Origin: Bacillus rhizoplanae
GTDB lineage: Bacteria > Bacillota > Bacilli > Bacillales > Bacillaceae_G
Assembly: GCF_917563915.1 (NCBI RefSeq)
Contig: NZ_CAKJTI010000012.1
Span: 1 to 64,000, forward strand
DNA length: 64,000 bases
Reading direction: 5' to 3'
The translations under genes were made by a program, and so were the position numbers. Below, piece by piece: positions 1-8,519 of the stretch. The notes beneath the pieces are model-generated. The model was not told where the DNA came from. It worked only from the letters and a program-made list of their open reading frames with translations, and ran no database searches. Position 1 is the stretch's first letter. Each line of letters starts with the position of its first letter.

Positions 1-34
1 GATTTTAATGTGTAAGTAAGTATTATTAATATTC
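1..34. repeat. 34-bp repeat, left copy (partner at 8451-8484)
   Basis: The first 34 bases match 8451-8484 at 32 of 34 positions, in the same orientation, and similarity ends at the same AATATTC in both. The left copy runs into the LysR remnant. The right copy lies upstream of the ligase and abuts the Tn3 remnant. The match may extend left of the window. Confidence 0.8.
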
Positions 35-438
35 AATTACAACATATTGTTCAAGTCACAAAACTCAGTTCTCTGACTATAGCAGCATGGAATCTTCATG
101 TGACCAAATCCACAAGCAGCCAACCCATTGCCAGCTTAGAAAAGGAATTAAGACTAAAATTTTTTAATCGCTCCTGGGGACACGGTGCTGTACCAACCGA
201 TAAAGGTAGAATCAGTCTAATACTTGTCTTTGGGGTACTAAGAAAGCTTGAGGAAACAAAAGAGACAGCCAACTTATTCAATTCCACGAAAGTAGGGGAA
301 CTAAAAATATCTTCTTCCCCCGGATTGATGACATTACTGGTAAAAGCTATAGTCGCTTTTAGACATGATTATCCATATGTAACTCTGCAGATTCAGCGCT
401 TCAAATATTGTCATGTATCTCTCCCCTTCCCTCAATAA
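22..438 (+). pseudogene. LysR-family regulator, 3'-truncated remnant
   Basis: The frame is open from about base 16 and gives a LysR winged-helix N-terminus: residues reading IQLQHIVQVTKLSSLTIAAW, then SLEKELRLKFFNRS and the start of the effector domain (LKISSSPGLMTLLVKAIVAF). No ATG lies at the expected start; an ATT or ATA start, or loss of the start, is possible. The protein stops after about 135 residues against about 290-300 for the family, just where a dispersed hairpin repeat begins. It probably once regulated the acyl-CoA ligase/dioxygenase genes of this island, because its upstream bases recur upstream of the ligase. Family assignment is confident; loss of function is inferred from the truncation. 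Confidence 0.75.
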
Positions 439-577
439 AGTGAAACTTCCATCAGTGGGGTTTTCTTCATCCCCCACTGATGGTTAACCAATCGGGCTTT
501 TACGGGCAGTTATCCCCCTATCTCCTTCGCTTCTCTCAATTTTGAGGTGGGGGTCTTACTGCCCGTTAATGCGGGAT
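436..577 (+). repeat. Dispersed double-hairpin repeat, fullest copy
   Basis: The element starts at ATAAAGTGAAACTT. It contains a perfect hairpin (CATCAGTGGGG at 450-460 with its complement at 471-482) and a second long hairpin (ACGGGCAGT at 502-510 with ACTGCCCGT at 558-566). Related partial copies occur at 42211-42335 (+), 50551-50621 (-) and 27229-27263 (-). It resembles the short interspersed bcr-type repeats known from the B. cereus group, but I cannot assign a numbered family. It abuts the truncated end of the LysR remnant. Confidence 0.75.
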
Positions 578-641
578 AAACGAGCATAGGAGTGAGCCGC
601 CCTCTTGAGGAACCTATTCGATTGTACAAGAAAAATAAAAG

Positions 642-680
642 ACCGATACATTTTACTAAGGTATCGGTTCTATTTTATTT
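642..680 (+). terminator. Hairpin with T-rich tail
   Basis: ACCGATAC at 642-649 pairs with GTATCGGT at 661-668 and is followed by a T-rich run. No intact gene precedes it. The rest of 580-853 is AT-rich with no convincing coding sequence. Confidence 0.5.
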
Positions 681-853
681 ACAAAATAGTTTTTTCTATT
701 TTATATTAGTAGTACTTAATTACAAATTAAAATCTTTAATTTTATTTAATTATAATTTATCAGTAGAATTAAAAGTATAAATGAGTTAATATTCAAAAAA
801 AATCACTTTCGAGTTTGGTCTTTTACGGTTAAATCGAAACAGGAGGTTGAACT

Positions 854-1627
854 ATGGACTTAAAGTTATCCGGAAAAAAAGCACTTATTGTTGGAGGAAG
901 CCGAGGGATTGGTAAAGCTGTTGCCCGCCAGTTGGCTCTGGAAGGTGTAGATTGTACGATTTGTTCAAGAAACGAATCCTCACTAAAAATCACTGCAGAG
1001 GAATTAGCTCAAGAAACAAAAAGAAATATCTATCCAATTGTGGCAGATACCACTGATCCTGACTCTATCCTAAATTTAGTTGAAAAATCAGCAGCAGCAA
1101 TGGGAAGCATTGATATTTTAATCAACAGTGGAGCCCGTGTTGGCGGCTTTGAGCCAGAGGATTTTAATAGTATTAAAGATGAACTTATTTTGAAAGATTT
1201 TGAAGAAAAGTATATGGGCTATTTTCGTTGTATCCGAGCTGTTGCTCCTTATATGATAGAAAATAATTGGGGACGTATTATAAGTATAAGTGGCCTGGCT
1301 GCCAGAATTGGCGGCAATTATTTTAGTTCCGGTCCGCGTAATGCATCTGTTGTCCATTTAACAAAATCCGCATCAATGGAATTAGGAAAGCACGGAATTA
1401 ACGTCAATGCTGTTTATCCAGGGATTGTCGATACGGAAATGTTTAGAAACCGAGTCACTAACGAAGAGGCTGTGCGTCAGATGGCAGCACTCAATGCACT
1501 CGGCCGCTTGATTACAGTAGAAGAAATTGCTAATGTCATTACCTTCCTAGCTTCACCTTTGGCGGCATCGATTACTGGTGATGTCATTTCGGTAACCGGC
1601 GGAATTGGAGATACCGTTTTTTACTAA
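854..1627 (+). CDS. SDR-family oxidoreductase with atypical active site
   Basis: This is a 257-residue short-chain dehydrogenase/reductase. The Rossmann nucleotide-binding motif GGSRGIG lies at residues 14-20, an NSG motif at about 91-93 replaces NNAG, and INVNAVYPG at about 182-190 is the usual post-catalytic segment. The YxxxK pair cannot be found: aligning on HLTK places Ser159 at the Tyr position and Asn163 at the Lys position. It may therefore be a divergent SDR with altered chemistry or a binding protein. The start is set by a strong AGGAGG at 841-846. It converges on the esterase gene and shares a terminator with it. It probably belongs to the island's pathway; the substrate is unknown. 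Confidence 0.85.
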   Translation: MDLKLSGKKALIVGGSRGIGKAVARQLALEGVDCTICSRNESSLKITAEELAQETKRNIYPIVADTTDPDSILNLVEKSAAAMGSIDILINSGARVGGFEPEDFNSIKDELILKDFEEKYMGYFRCIRAVAPYMIENNWGRIISISGLAARIGGNYFSSGPRNASVVHLTKSASMELGKHGINVNAVYPGIVDTEMFRNRVTNEEAVRQMAALNALGRLITVEEIANVITFLASPLAASITGDVISVTGGIGDTVFY

Positions 1628-1683
1628 AAAGCTAGGATTGATATTGTAACTGTTTCGTAGATTACCAATAATAGTGTATTTAA

Positions 1684-1720
1684 AAAACGAGCCTCGCTAA
1701 AAGCTGAGGCTCGTTTTTTT
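1684..1720. terminator. Bidirectional intrinsic terminator
   Basis: ACGAGCCTC pairs with GAGGCTCGT, with an A-run to the left and a T-run to the right, between the convergent SDR and esterase genes. It touches the esterase stop codon. Confidence 0.85.
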
Positions 1721-2682
1721 TAAACTTTTGAATTCCAATCTATCCCTATTGTATATTTAGTGGTACTCAAGAACTTGTCGATCTTAGAAACAGTTGATTC
1801 AATGCTCTTAGAGAATATAGCCATGTGTGCAAAAAAGCCGTGGACTATACCGAGTTCACATGCATACTCAACTTGCACACCAAATTTTTTCAGACGTTCA
1901 GCATAAGCCATTCCTTCATCCCGAAGCACATCATTTTCTGCTGTAATCACGATTGCTGGCGGGAGACCACTTAAATCTTCAGCAACCAAAGGAGCAGCGT
2001 ATTCATTATACCTGTCCTCATCATTCCTTAAATAATGATTACGGAACCAAATCAACTGTTCGCGATCCAGACCAAATCCTTTTGCAAATGTTTGATGGGA
2101 TTCCGTATTAAACTCAAGATTTGTCACAGGGTAGATTAAGACCTGTGCAGCGATGTCGGGACCTTTTCTGTCTCTCGCCATCATAGTTACTACTGTCGCT
2201 AGATTTCCACCTGAGCTATCCCCTCCGACCGCCAATCTAGTAACATCTCCGTTAAAGGAGGGCCCTTTTTCATAAACCCATTCCAATGCCGCATATGCGT
2301 CTTCGACTGGAGTCGGGAACTTATACTCTGGAGCAAGACGATAGTTTACAGATACAACAATACTAGCCGTTCTATTTGCTATCATTCGGCAACTTGCATC
2401 CATCACTTCAATGTCTCCTAGAACCCATCCTCCGCCATGGTAGTAAATAAATATCGGGAAGGGACCTTTCCCCTCCGGTATGTATACCCTACATTTGATT
2501 TCTTCGTCTTTGCTTACCGGTATCATCAAGTTCTCTACCTTTGAAACTGGATCTAATTTTACAGCAGGGCGCGGTGCATTGGACAACATATCTCTTACTG
2601 CCTTAGGATCCATCTCGTGAATAGGCGGCATCTGATTATATGCTTGTAAATATTTTTCTGCTTGCGGATCTAAATTTGCCAT
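1720..2682 (-). CDS. HSL-type alpha/beta hydrolase (esterase)
   Basis: This 320-residue protein belongs to the hormone-sensitive-lipase (family IV) esterases. The oxyanion-hole motif HGGGW lies at about residues 82-86. The nucleophile is in GDSSGG (Ser156), followed by Asp251 in ENDVLRDEG and His281 in VHGFF, which together form a complete triad. The family hydrolyses short-chain esters in the cytoplasm; no signal peptide is seen. It is the last gene of the minus-strand island, about 200 bp downstream of a TauD-like dioxygenase with a strong hairpin between them, so it may be transcribed partly separately. Its role in the pathway, such as releasing an acid that the ligase activates, is inference. 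Confidence 0.88.
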   Translation of the reverse strand: MANLDPQAEKYLQAYNQMPPIHEMDPKAVRDMLSNAPRPAVKLDPVSKVENLMIPVSKDEEIKCRVYIPEGKGPFPIFIYYHGGGWVLGDIEVMDASCRMIANRTASIVVSVNYRLAPEYKFPTPVEDAYAALEWVYEKGPSFNGDVTRLAVGGDSSGGNLATVVTMMARDRKGPDIAAQVLIYPVTNLEFNTESHQTFAKGFGLDREQLIWFRNHYLRNDEDRYNEYAAPLVAEDLSGLPPAIVITAENDVLRDEGMAYAERLKKFGVQVEYACELGIVHGFFAHMAIFSKSIESTVSKIDKFLSTTKYTIGIDWNSKV

Positions 2683-2790
2683 GAAACATCATCCTCACTT
2701 CAATTTATTTTAAAATTAACTCGGCTATTTCTTAAACCTTGATTCCGATCCTGAAACGCTCACATTCACTTCATCATAAAAAAACATACA

Positions 2791-2833
2791 ATGGTGATTT
2801 TATTCACCTTATTTCGATGAATAAAATCACCAT
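2791..2833 (-). terminator. 16-bp perfect hairpin between dioxygenase and esterase
   Basis: ATGGTGATTTTATTCA at 2791-2806 is perfectly complemented at 2818-2833. On the minus strand the hairpin is followed, after a few bases, by a T-run. It is probably a partial or full terminator after the dioxygenase at 2881-3879. Confidence 0.65.
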
Positions 2834-2880
2834 ACAACTTGATATAAGAGATATTGGTGATTAACGTTACCACCAGCTTT

Positions 2881-3879
2881 TTATCTAATTACAGGTGCTC
2901 CTCCGATATAAAACTCGAAATCTGGGGCAATTTTTCGGCCATTTGGCATCATGAGCCACAATCTTAATAAATGACGTTTGCGGTCATCTTCTTCATAATC
3001 TTCAAATAATGTACGTGAATGAAAAACCGCATAATTATTAACGAATTGCATATCACCTGGTTCCATCATCATATCAATATGAAAGTTTTTATCATGAGTA
3101 AGGGAATCTATAAAATCAAATGCTTCGATTTCCTCTTTCGACAAAGAGATACCTGTTTTCATTTGTGCTGATTCGACATATTGGCGCATATATCTGCAGC
3201 TCAATTTACCATCGTAATAGCTAAAGATTGGTGATTGAACTACCGAAGATTGACCTAGTGCTTCTTCCCCACGAAGATCATGGGCGAATGGACGATAAAG
3301 AATTTCAAGGTACTCTGGGTGCTTCTCCAGAATTTCATTATAGATAGACATTGCACTAGCGATACTGCTTAAACCACCAGATTTCGCTTTGCGAAGACAT
3401 AGTAATCCGACCACATCAGCAAGATCTGTGTGATAGTCAAGATGCACATTTGTTTGGTAACCTCTTACTTTTGTATTATCATTAAAGTCTTTACCTATGT
3501 TTTTGATATGCCCTAAGAGGTCCCCAGTTTTGCTTTGGATGATCGGCAGTCCCAAGTGAAATCCGAGACCCCAGTAAATGATGCTTGCTTCTTCATCAGT
3601 ATACCGTTCCATTGGCAATCCGCGAATCAATAGAAACCCTCTTCCATTCTCCAGTTCGTCGACAAAGTATTTGATTTCGTCAGCGAGATCAGGAATCGGG
3701 AAATCCTCTTTTCTAAAATCAGGTGCTTTTAATCCCTTTTGTTGAACATGTAATACAGCCTTCTCAAGTGCAGCAATCGTTTTCTCGGACAAATAATAAA
3801 TCCATGAATCATTTTTAGCTAGTTCAATACCTTTCCACGCTGAACGCCCTTGAATTTTTTCCTTTACAATGATCGACAT
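2881..3879 (-). CDS. TauD/TfdA-type dioxygenase, copy 1
   Basis: This 332-residue protein is an Fe(II)/2-oxoglutarate-dependent oxygenase. The iron facial triad is visible as His150-x-Asp152 (YHTD) and the distal His287 (FHSRTLFED). A downstream arginine in KRHLLRLW (about 302-306) fits 2-oxoglutarate binding. The family hydroxylates or cleaves small acids, sulfonates or ethers with O2 and 2-oxoglutarate. A close paralogue lies at 5731-6786, with the MFS gene between them. The start follows an AGGAGG sequence. The substrate cannot be read from the sequence. Confidence 0.88.
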   Translation of the reverse strand: MSIIVKEKIQGRSAWKGIELAKNDSWIYYLSEKTIAALEKAVLHVQQKGLKAPDFRKEDFPIPDLADEIKYFVDELENGRGFLLIRGLPMERYTDEEASIIYWGLGFHLGLPIIQSKTGDLLGHIKNIGKDFNDNTKVRGYQTNVHLDYHTDLADVVGLLCLRKAKSGGLSSIASAMSIYNEILEKHPEYLEILYRPFAHDLRGEEALGQSSVVQSPIFSYYDGKLSCRYMRQYVESAQMKTGISLSKEEIEAFDFIDSLTHDKNFHIDMMMEPGDMQFVNNYAVFHSRTLFEDYEEDDRKRHLLRLWLMMPNGRKIAPDFEFYIGGAPVIR

Positions 3880-4304
3880 AAATAATCCTCCTTTATTAAT
3901 TTGGTTATTTTCTTACTTAAGATGACTGAATTTTTTTAGCGTTAACAATGAAGAAAAGCGAAACATCTTAATCGTTCTTGGCCCCGGACTTCTCGCTATC
4001 TCCCAAAACATTAATAGCGTTTACATAAGTGTTGTGACTGAATATTTTGAATTTTCTTTTCTTCAGTATATTCATAATTATTAATTAAGTAAAATTATTA
4101 TTTTTAACTTATAATTAAGTTTTATTAATATATACCGTCTTCCAATCTCACAAACTAACCCTTTCAAAAAAACTAAGTAATAGATTCATTGATCAAATGA
4201 TTAATCAACATAGTTATGGTCATCTTTCCTCAATTTAGTATATTCACTAATTAAGAAAATCCTTCGTTGAAGTTATAGCTGTACCCTTATTGACTGTAAA
4301 TCTT
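3880..4304. promoter_or_regulatory. AT-rich region upstream of dioxygenase copy 1
   Basis: This stretch has no gene. Bases 4064-4105 resemble 8415-8456, upstream of the ligase operon (32 of 42 positions by eye). This suggests a duplicated control region, so dioxygenase 1 probably has its own promoter under the same regulator. The AT-richness weakens the comparison. Confidence 0.4.
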
Positions 4305-5645
4305 TTAAATGCTCACTTGCCCCTCTGCTTTTATCGTTGTGTGACTTTGCTTTGCGGGACGTACAACAATCCAAAACAATAATCCGATAACAAACATACC
4401 CAAAGCAGTTACTTGAAACCCATAACGATATCCCATTGCCTCAGTCGCTGCATATTGAATAAAATACCCGAATACGAGTGGGGCAATAATACTTGTTGAA
4501 CTTGAAAGAGCAATGAACGTCCCTTGTGCTTTTCCGATGTTTTTGGGAGAAAAAAAATCCATTAATATTGCGGGTGCAAGTGAAAGAATGACATATGCAA
4601 AACCTGGAGCCAGGGTAAAAAACAGGATGGATATAGCAGTTGAATTCACAGCATTTGCCAAATATACACAAAGAGCAGATAGTACCATCATGGAACCGGC
4701 AAGATTGATTCGTGCTTTACGAATATCCCCAGTTTTGCGATAAATCCGGTCTGATAGCATGGAAAATCCAATTTGGCAAACGGCAGCGAAAAGAAAAGGT
4801 AAAGACACAGCTAATTTTAATGTTTGACCATCAAAATGTTGAACTTTAGTAAAGTATGCCGGAAACCATATCGCTTGAACGGACAATAACCAATAAGCAC
4901 AACCTCCACACAAAACGGTAAAAATAAAATTTTTAGACAAAAGATACGGAAGAAACTGACGCCAAGAAACTTTAGAAAGGGTTGATGAATGCTGCTCCTC
5001 TTGATGAAATGAAGGCAACCCAATTTCTTGTGGACTTTCTTTACCGAAAATGACCCATAAAACTAGCACAATAAGTCCAACAATCCCCATAGCTATAAAA
5101 GCAGATCTCCATCCATATTGATCGATTAAGGAGATTAATAATGGCGAAGCAATCGCTGATCCGCCTGTTGTTCCTAACAGAACAGCGCCAAAGCCTATAC
5201 CATGTCTGTGTTTTGGGAACCATTTTCCCATTATTGCCGTTGATAGGGCAGGGGCTGGACCTTCGCCTGCTCCCAAGATCATTCTTGTAAAGACTAGCAG
5301 AGACAGACTGGAAACAAAAGGTGTGAGAAATTGAACAATCAACCATGTAAGTGACATCCAAGTTAACATTTTTTTCGTGTTTTTGGAATCGGCCATACCA
5401 CCAAGAATGATAGAGGAAAAGGTAAAGAACCAAAAGAAGGAACTTCCCACCAATCCCCATTGTGAAGGACTTAAATGTAACTCTTTCATTAGGGGAACGG
5501 AAACCAAACCAATAACAATTTTATCAACTTGGTTGATCATACCGGAAGCAACTAGAAATAATAATATAATCCAAGAATATTTTGGAGTGCTCAACGTATA
5601 AATCCCCCTTATTTTTACCATCAAGGGAAAACCTTTTCCTGACAT
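4305..5645 (-). CDS. MFS transporter
   Basis: This is a major facilitator superfamily permease of up to 446 residues with about 12 hydrophobic segments. The N-terminal helix ends in MINQVDKIVIG, followed by the loop GGMADSKNTKKML. It resembles the anion:cation symporter branch, which takes up organic acids, but the substrate is unknown. It lies between two paralogous dioxygenases and downstream of an acyl-CoA ligase, which points to import of the island's substrate. The start is uncertain. The listed ATG at 5645 has only GGGGAG 11 nt upstream. A TTG at 5594 (giving STPKYSWIIL) follows AAGGGGG and fits the family N-terminus better. Confidence 0.85.
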   Translation of the reverse strand: MSGKGFPLMVKIRGIYTLSTPKYSWIILLFLVASGMINQVDKIVIGLVSVPLMKELHLSPSQWGLVGSSFFWFFTFSSIILGGMADSKNTKKMLTWMSLTWLIVQFLTPFVSSLSLLVFTRMILGAGEGPAPALSTAIMGKWFPKHRHGIGFGAVLLGTTGGSAIASPLLISLIDQYGWRSAFIAMGIVGLIVLVLWVIFGKESPQEIGLPSFHQEEQHSSTLSKVSWRQFLPYLLSKNFIFTVLCGGCAYWLLSVQAIWFPAYFTKVQHFDGQTLKLAVSLPFLFAAVCQIGFSMLSDRIYRKTGDIRKARINLAGSMMVLSALCVYLANAVNSTAISILFFTLAPGFAYVILSLAPAILMDFFSPKNIGKAQGTFIALSSSTSIIAPLVFGYFIQYAATEAMGYRYGFQVTALGMFVIGLLFWIVVRPAKQSHTTIKAEGQVSI

Positions 5646-5730
5646 CTGAAAAGGTGCTCCCCATCACATGAATCAATTGGTGTTCTTATGAAACGGTTTA
5701 TAAAGGTAAGTCTTTCGGATTTAAACCCAA

Positions 5731-6786
5731 TTACTTCAAGTTTTCTACAATACCGCCAGATGTTTTTCCACGGACAGGAATACCGCCGCGACCCGCTTTA
5801 CCTGTTTTCTCATCAATAAACATCGCGAAATCATGTGCAATTTCTCGGCCATTTGGCATCGTGAGCCACAATCTTAATAAATGACGTTTGCGTTCCGGTT
5901 CTTCATAGTCTTCGTATTGAGTACGTGAGTGAAGAACTGTATAATTATTGACGAATTGCATATCACCTTCTTCCAACATCATATTATAATGCATATTTTC
6001 ATCATGAAGGAGGGAATCCAGTATGTCTAACGCTTCAATTTCAACTTTTGACAAATGGATACCTGTTTTCGCTTGTGCTGATTCTATAAATGTACGGACA
6101 TATCTGCAGCTCAATTTACCATCATAATAACTAAAAATTGGTGATGTAAATACCGGCGATTCACCTGGCGCTTCCTCACCACGACGATCAAACATGAATG
6201 GACGACAGAGAATTCCAAGATACTCTGGGTATTTCTCCAGAATTTCATTATAAACAGCCATTGAACTTATGATACTACTGAACCCTCCAGATTTCCCTTT
6301 TCGAAGGCTTAATAATCCGACGACATCAGATCCATCTGCGTGAAAAGGAAGATGCAGTTTCGTTTGGTAACCGCGTACATTTGAATTTTCTAAGCTAAGA
6401 CCTTGATCAATGACGTGCCCTAAGAGGTCACCATTTGCGTTTTGCGATACCGGAATGCCCATGTGAAGTCCGAGACCCCAATAAATGATGCTCGCTTCTT
6501 CATCCGTATACCTTTCCATCGGTAATCCACGAATTAATAGGAACCCCCTCCCATTCTCTAGTTCTTCAACAAAGTAAGCAATTTCGTCAGAGAGATTCGG
6601 AATCGGGAAGTCCTCCTTGTTAAAATTAGGTGCTTTTAACCCCTTTTGTTTAACATGAATTAAAGCGCTTTCAAGAGATACAATCATTTTCTCGGACAAA
6701 TAATAAATCCATGAATCATCTTTAGCTAAATCCATACCTTTCCATGCTACTGGTCCTTGAACTTTTTCCTTTAAAATAGACGACAT
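5731..6786 (-). CDS. TauD/TfdA-type dioxygenase, copy 2
   Basis: This 351-residue paralogue of the gene at 2881-3879 is alike over nearly its whole length, with a short extra C-terminal tail (GKAGRGGIPVRGKTSGG). The HxD motif is FHAD (His149, Asp151), the distal His is in LHSRTQYED, and KRHLLRLWL supplies the 2-oxoglutarate arginine. The ATG at 6786 was chosen because AGGAGG lies just upstream and because it aligns with copy 1; an earlier in-frame ATG at 6837 lacks a ribosome site. It lies 37 nt downstream of the ligase in an apparent operon. Retention of two intact copies suggests two different oxygenation steps or substrates, which is inference. Confidence 0.88.
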   Translation of the reverse strand: MSSILKEKVQGPVAWKGMDLAKDDSWIYYLSEKMIVSLESALIHVKQKGLKAPNFNKEDFPIPNLSDEIAYFVEELENGRGFLLIRGLPMERYTDEEASIIYWGLGLHMGIPVSQNANGDLLGHVIDQGLSLENSNVRGYQTKLHLPFHADGSDVVGLLSLRKGKSGGFSSIISSMAVYNEILEKYPEYLGILCRPFMFDRRGEEAPGESPVFTSPIFSYYDGKLSCRYVRTFIESAQAKTGIHLSKVEIEALDILDSLLHDENMHYNMMLEEGDMQFVNNYTVLHSRTQYEDYEEPERKRHLLRLWLTMPNGREIAHDFAMFIDEKTGKAGRGGIPVRGKTSGGIVENLK

Positions 6787-6823
6787 ACATAATCCTCCTT
6801 CAATAATATGATTAGTTAGTTTC

Positions 6824-8338
6824 TTACTTAACTTCAATCAATTGTCTCAACTCTCTGCGCAAAATTTTCCCTGTTGAGTTTTTAGGTAACTCTTTAGAAA
6901 ATTCCACTTGTTTAGGAAGCTTGTACTTCACCAGCTTACCCTGACAGAATCTGACAATGTCATTCATGGTGATCTGCTCATCATTAACTACGACATAAGC
7001 TTTTACGTTTTCTCCGTATTCTCCATCGGAAACTCCGATTACGGCCGCCTCTACAACAGCAGGATGTTGATACAGAACTTCCTCCACTTCACGAGGATAT
7101 ACATTATATCCACCAACAATAATCATGTCCTTCTTGCGATCAACGATGTAGATGTATCCTTCTTCATCCATTGTTGCTAGATCACCAGTGTAAAACCATC
7201 CATCTATAAAGGCAGCTGATGTAGCTTCCGGCATCCTCAAGTATCCATTCATTATATTTGGCCCTTGAACTACTAATTCTCCGACTTCTCCTCTCGACAA
7301 TTCTTTTCCGTCCTCATTGACAATTTTGCTCTTGACGCCTGGTATATCTAGACCGATAGATCCTGGCTTGCGGGTTCCATTTAAAGGATTAATAGCAACG
7401 AGAGGAGAAGTTTCCGAAAGCCCATACCCTTCCAAGATAAAAACGTTGTACTTGTTTTCAAATTTTTGTAGCAGCTCGACCGGAATCGAGGCACCGCCAG
7501 AGATACACAAGCGAATAGATGAGAAATCTTCCGCAGTGGATTCAGGCAATTGAAAGATAAAATTGTACATCGTAGGAACTCCAGCAAACACTGTTGCCTT
7601 TTTTTCTCGAATGGTACGGACCACATCAAGAGGGCTGAATTTAGGTATTATCAGGACAGTTGCCCCGCAAGCAATTGGCGCATTCAGACAAATAGTCATA
7701 CAGAAAACATGAAACATTGGTAGAACAGATACTACACAATCTTTATCATGGAGTTCAATTAATTCTGAAATGGCGTCTGCATTCGAAGCCAAATTCCGAT
7801 GCGATAACATCGCACCCTTTGGTTTCCCTGTTGTTCCTGATGTGTATAGAATGACTGCAAGATCTTCCTGATCAATAAAAGGACTTAGGCAAACATCATT
7901 GCTTGTTTCCATCAGTTGCTCCCATGCCCATTCCTGATCCTTGGCATCTGTATAAATGACTAGCTTTAGATTTTTCAATTGTCCTTTTACTTCTGATAAC
8001 TTCGGTTCTACAGATACGTGAGCAATAACCGCTTTAACTTGACTATCCTCTAAAATGTAATTGATTTCCTCTTTGGTATACATAGGATTCATCGGAACAA
8101 CAAATGCACCTAGTCGTAAAATGCCATAGTACGTAATGAGAAATTCAGGGCTATTTCCTAATAAAAGGGCCACTCCATCTCCCTTCCCGATTCCTCGGGC
8201 AGACAAACCAGCAGCTAATCGATCCACTTGCTGATTTAGTTCTGTATAAGTAACACTTTTATCTCTATAGATATAAGCGATACTGTCTGGGAAACTACTT
8301 GCACTTCTTTTCAAATTTTCATCTAAATTATAGCTCAT
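6824..8338 (-). CDS. AMP-forming acyl-CoA ligase
   Basis: This is a 504-residue ANL-superfamily acid:CoA ligase. The phosphate loop YTSGTTGKPKG is at about residues 163-173, the adenylate motif GYGLSETSP at about 300-308, the hinge DRKKDMIIVGG near 400 and the catalytic lysine in NSTGKILRREL near 495. It activates a carboxylic acid with ATP and CoA; the substrate may be a fatty or aromatic acid. The start at 8338 has AGGGGTG nine nt upstream. It is the first gene of the minus-strand run ligase, dioxygenase 2, MFS, and lies opposite the 34-bp repeat and the Tn3 remnant. Confidence 0.9.
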   Translation of the reverse strand: MSYNLDENLKRSASSFPDSIAYIYRDKSVTYTELNQQVDRLAAGLSARGIGKGDGVALLLGNSPEFLITYYGILRLGAFVVPMNPMYTKEEINYILEDSQVKAVIAHVSVEPKLSEVKGQLKNLKLVIYTDAKDQEWAWEQLMETSNDVCLSPFIDQEDLAVILYTSGTTGKPKGAMLSHRNLASNADAISELIELHDKDCVVSVLPMFHVFCMTICLNAPIACGATVLIIPKFSPLDVVRTIREKKATVFAGVPTMYNFIFQLPESTAEDFSSIRLCISGGASIPVELLQKFENKYNVFILEGYGLSETSPLVAINPLNGTRKPGSIGLDIPGVKSKIVNEDGKELSRGEVGELVVQGPNIMNGYLRMPEATSAAFIDGWFYTGDLATMDEEGYIYIVDRKKDMIIVGGYNVYPREVEEVLYQHPAVVEAAVIGVSDGEYGENVKAYVVVNDEQITMNDIVRFCQGKLVKYKLPKQVEFSKELPKNSTGKILRRELRQLIEVK

Positions 8339-8374
8339 TGCATGATTCACCCCTTTATTCATATGTAAGTATCA

Positions 8375-8460
8375 GAATACCCACTATTGTGAATATTCAA
8401 AATATTATTACATAAAGTATACTCATAAATTATAATTAAATAAAATTAAAGATTTTAATT
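8375..8460 (-). promoter_or_regulatory. Control region of the ligase operon
   Basis: This region holds the palindrome GAATATTC at 8391-8398, with a half-site GAATAC at 8375-8380, in an AT-rich context. Such dyads suit a LysR-type regulator, consistent with the LysR remnant at the window start. The bases 8415-8456 resemble those upstream of dioxygenase 1. No convincing -35/-10 pair was fixed. Confidence 0.4.
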
Positions 8461-8484
8461 TGTAAGTAAGTATTACTAATATTC
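8451..8484. repeat. 34-bp repeat, right copy
   Basis: This copy matches bases 1-34 at 32 of 34 positions. Immediately to its right begins unrelated sequence leading into the Tn3 transposase remnant, so it marks a rearrangement junction. Confidence 0.8.
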
Positions 8485-8519
8485 GAAAAGAGGGGCCGCC
8501 ATGTTGGAGGGGGCTTCAG

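Noticed and set aside
592-780. Plus-strand 62-residue frame starting MSRPLEEPIRLYKK
   Set aside because: It runs through a repeat border and a terminator hairpin into AT-rich DNA; no ribosome site and no protein-like conservation.
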